From Scytalidium lignicola (taxonomy: Eukaryota; Ascomycota; Leotiomycetes), in assembly GCA_002812745.2 (NCBI GenBank), contig NCSJ02000548.1, forward strand, positions 1 to 18,588: a stretch of 18,588 nt of DNA, given 5' to 3'. The notes beneath the pieces were generated by a model. The model had not been told where the DNA came from. It saw only the letters and a list, made by a program, of their open reading frames with translations, and searched no databases. Each line of letters opens with the position of its first letter. Position 1 is the first letter of the stretch. The position numbers and the translations under genes were made by a program. Below, piece after piece: positions 18,204 to 18,588 of the stretch.

Positions 18204-18588
18204 ATGTCCGAGCCGATATCTGACTTTAAATATGACATCCTTCCTGAAAGATCGATCCGGCTTCTTGAACTGTTTGATGCAGAAGATGACCCAAATAATA
18301 TTCTGTTAACTGACGACGCATCCAAGATACACCAGGTGCGGTGCAAAAATGGCGCTTGTATCTCGGTAACGTCTAATCTCTTTGAAGCTCTGCCGTGCCC
18401 AGTCTTTGTCCACCTCAATTAGAGAGCCAAATCAAGAGCCTGCTTGATGATCTTCATGCTATTAATTACTTCTCTCTTACTTATACTCACAAGCCCCAGC
18501 GTGCTTTAGATATGAGAAATCAGATTGAAAAACTGTTATCTAGTAACAATATCTCCAAGAGGTATCGTCAAGCCCTTGAATTCAAGCT
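18204..18588 (+). pseudogene. Remnant of a HET-domain protein lacking the HET core (runs off the window)
   Basis: The ATG at 18204 opens MSEPISDFKYDILPERSIRL, then LELFDAEDDPNNI, which resembles the N-terminal lead-in of fungal HET-domain proteins. The frame then jumps to DDASKIHQVRCKNG and ISVTSNLFEAL, which resembles the segment that normally follows the ALSYVWG core. That core and the residues leading to it are absent, as if about 20-30 residues were deleted. The frame stops at 18420-18422. Another frame just downstream (LDDLHAINYFSLTYTHKPQR, then ALDMRNQIEKLLSSNN) looks coding and stays open to the edge, so a frameshift or an intron may link them. A 62-bp candidate intron (18341-18402) would restore phase but has a weak donor and removes the HET-like end. 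HET proteins act in vegetative incompatibility. The HET call is pattern recall and moderate. Confidence 0.45.

Noticed and set aside
18044..18418. 124-codon minus-strand frame near the right edge
   Set aside because: Antisense to the HET-like segment with no recognisable motif; the plus-strand reading is more informative.

Overview
This window reads as nuclear DNA of a filamentous ascomycete (Pezizomycotina). Introns are short (45-79 bp in coding regions) with GTAAGT/GTATGT-like donors, CTAAC/CTGAC-type branch points and YAG acceptors. Genes are compact and often divergently paired. Several proteins belong to families I know from filamentous ascomycetes: a PFF1-type vacuolar M28 protease, a Gnt1-like GT8 glycosyltransferase, a HET-like fragment and fungal Vps5. 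A Leotiomycete is my best guess from protein flavour, but I cannot prove it here.

Layout. 1-243 (+) is the 3' end of a gene for an RG/RGG-rich, probably RNA-binding protein, with a possible intron inside its last coding segment. 244-1839 is a long gene-poor stretch, clearly AT-rich after about 870. 1840-3585 (-) is a three-exon gene for a fungal protein of unknown function. 4091-4277 (-) may be a two-exon gene for a 35-residue peptide. 4370-4837 (-) is the complex I subunit NDUFS5 in three exons. It shares a roughly 0.2 kb bidirectional promoter with VPS5 (5047-7069, +, six exons), the PX-BAR sorting nexin of retromer. 7396-7815 (-) is mitochondrial ribosomal protein bL31m, divergent from a flavin-reductase-like, FMN-binding protein (8040-8990, +). 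8991-10140 is the promoter and leader of HSP90; it carries a strong heat shock element array, an ATCACGTGAT palindrome and a leader intron. HSP90 itself is 10141-12291 (+). 12980-14134 (+) is a type II membrane glycosyltransferase of family GT8. 14316-17328 (-) is a vacuolar membrane M28 metalloprotease whose frame is broken at a single ambiguous base (N at 14867), most likely an assembly error. 17329-18203 has no recognisable gene, and 18204-18588 (+) holds a HET-like remnant lacking the HET core.

Most of the window is ordinary housekeeping content: mitochondrial respiration and translation, endosomal recycling, vacuolar proteolysis, chaperoning and glycosylation. I see no mobile element, CRISPR array, tRNA or rRNA, and no convincing new multi-gene system. 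The points most worth a second look are the candidate spliced micropeptide next to NDUFS5, the HSE array that includes a 10-bp tandem duplication, the altered DxD motif in the GT8 enzyme, Cys38 in the Hsp90 ATP pocket, the broken HET fragment, and the possible alternative C-terminus of the RG-rich protein.
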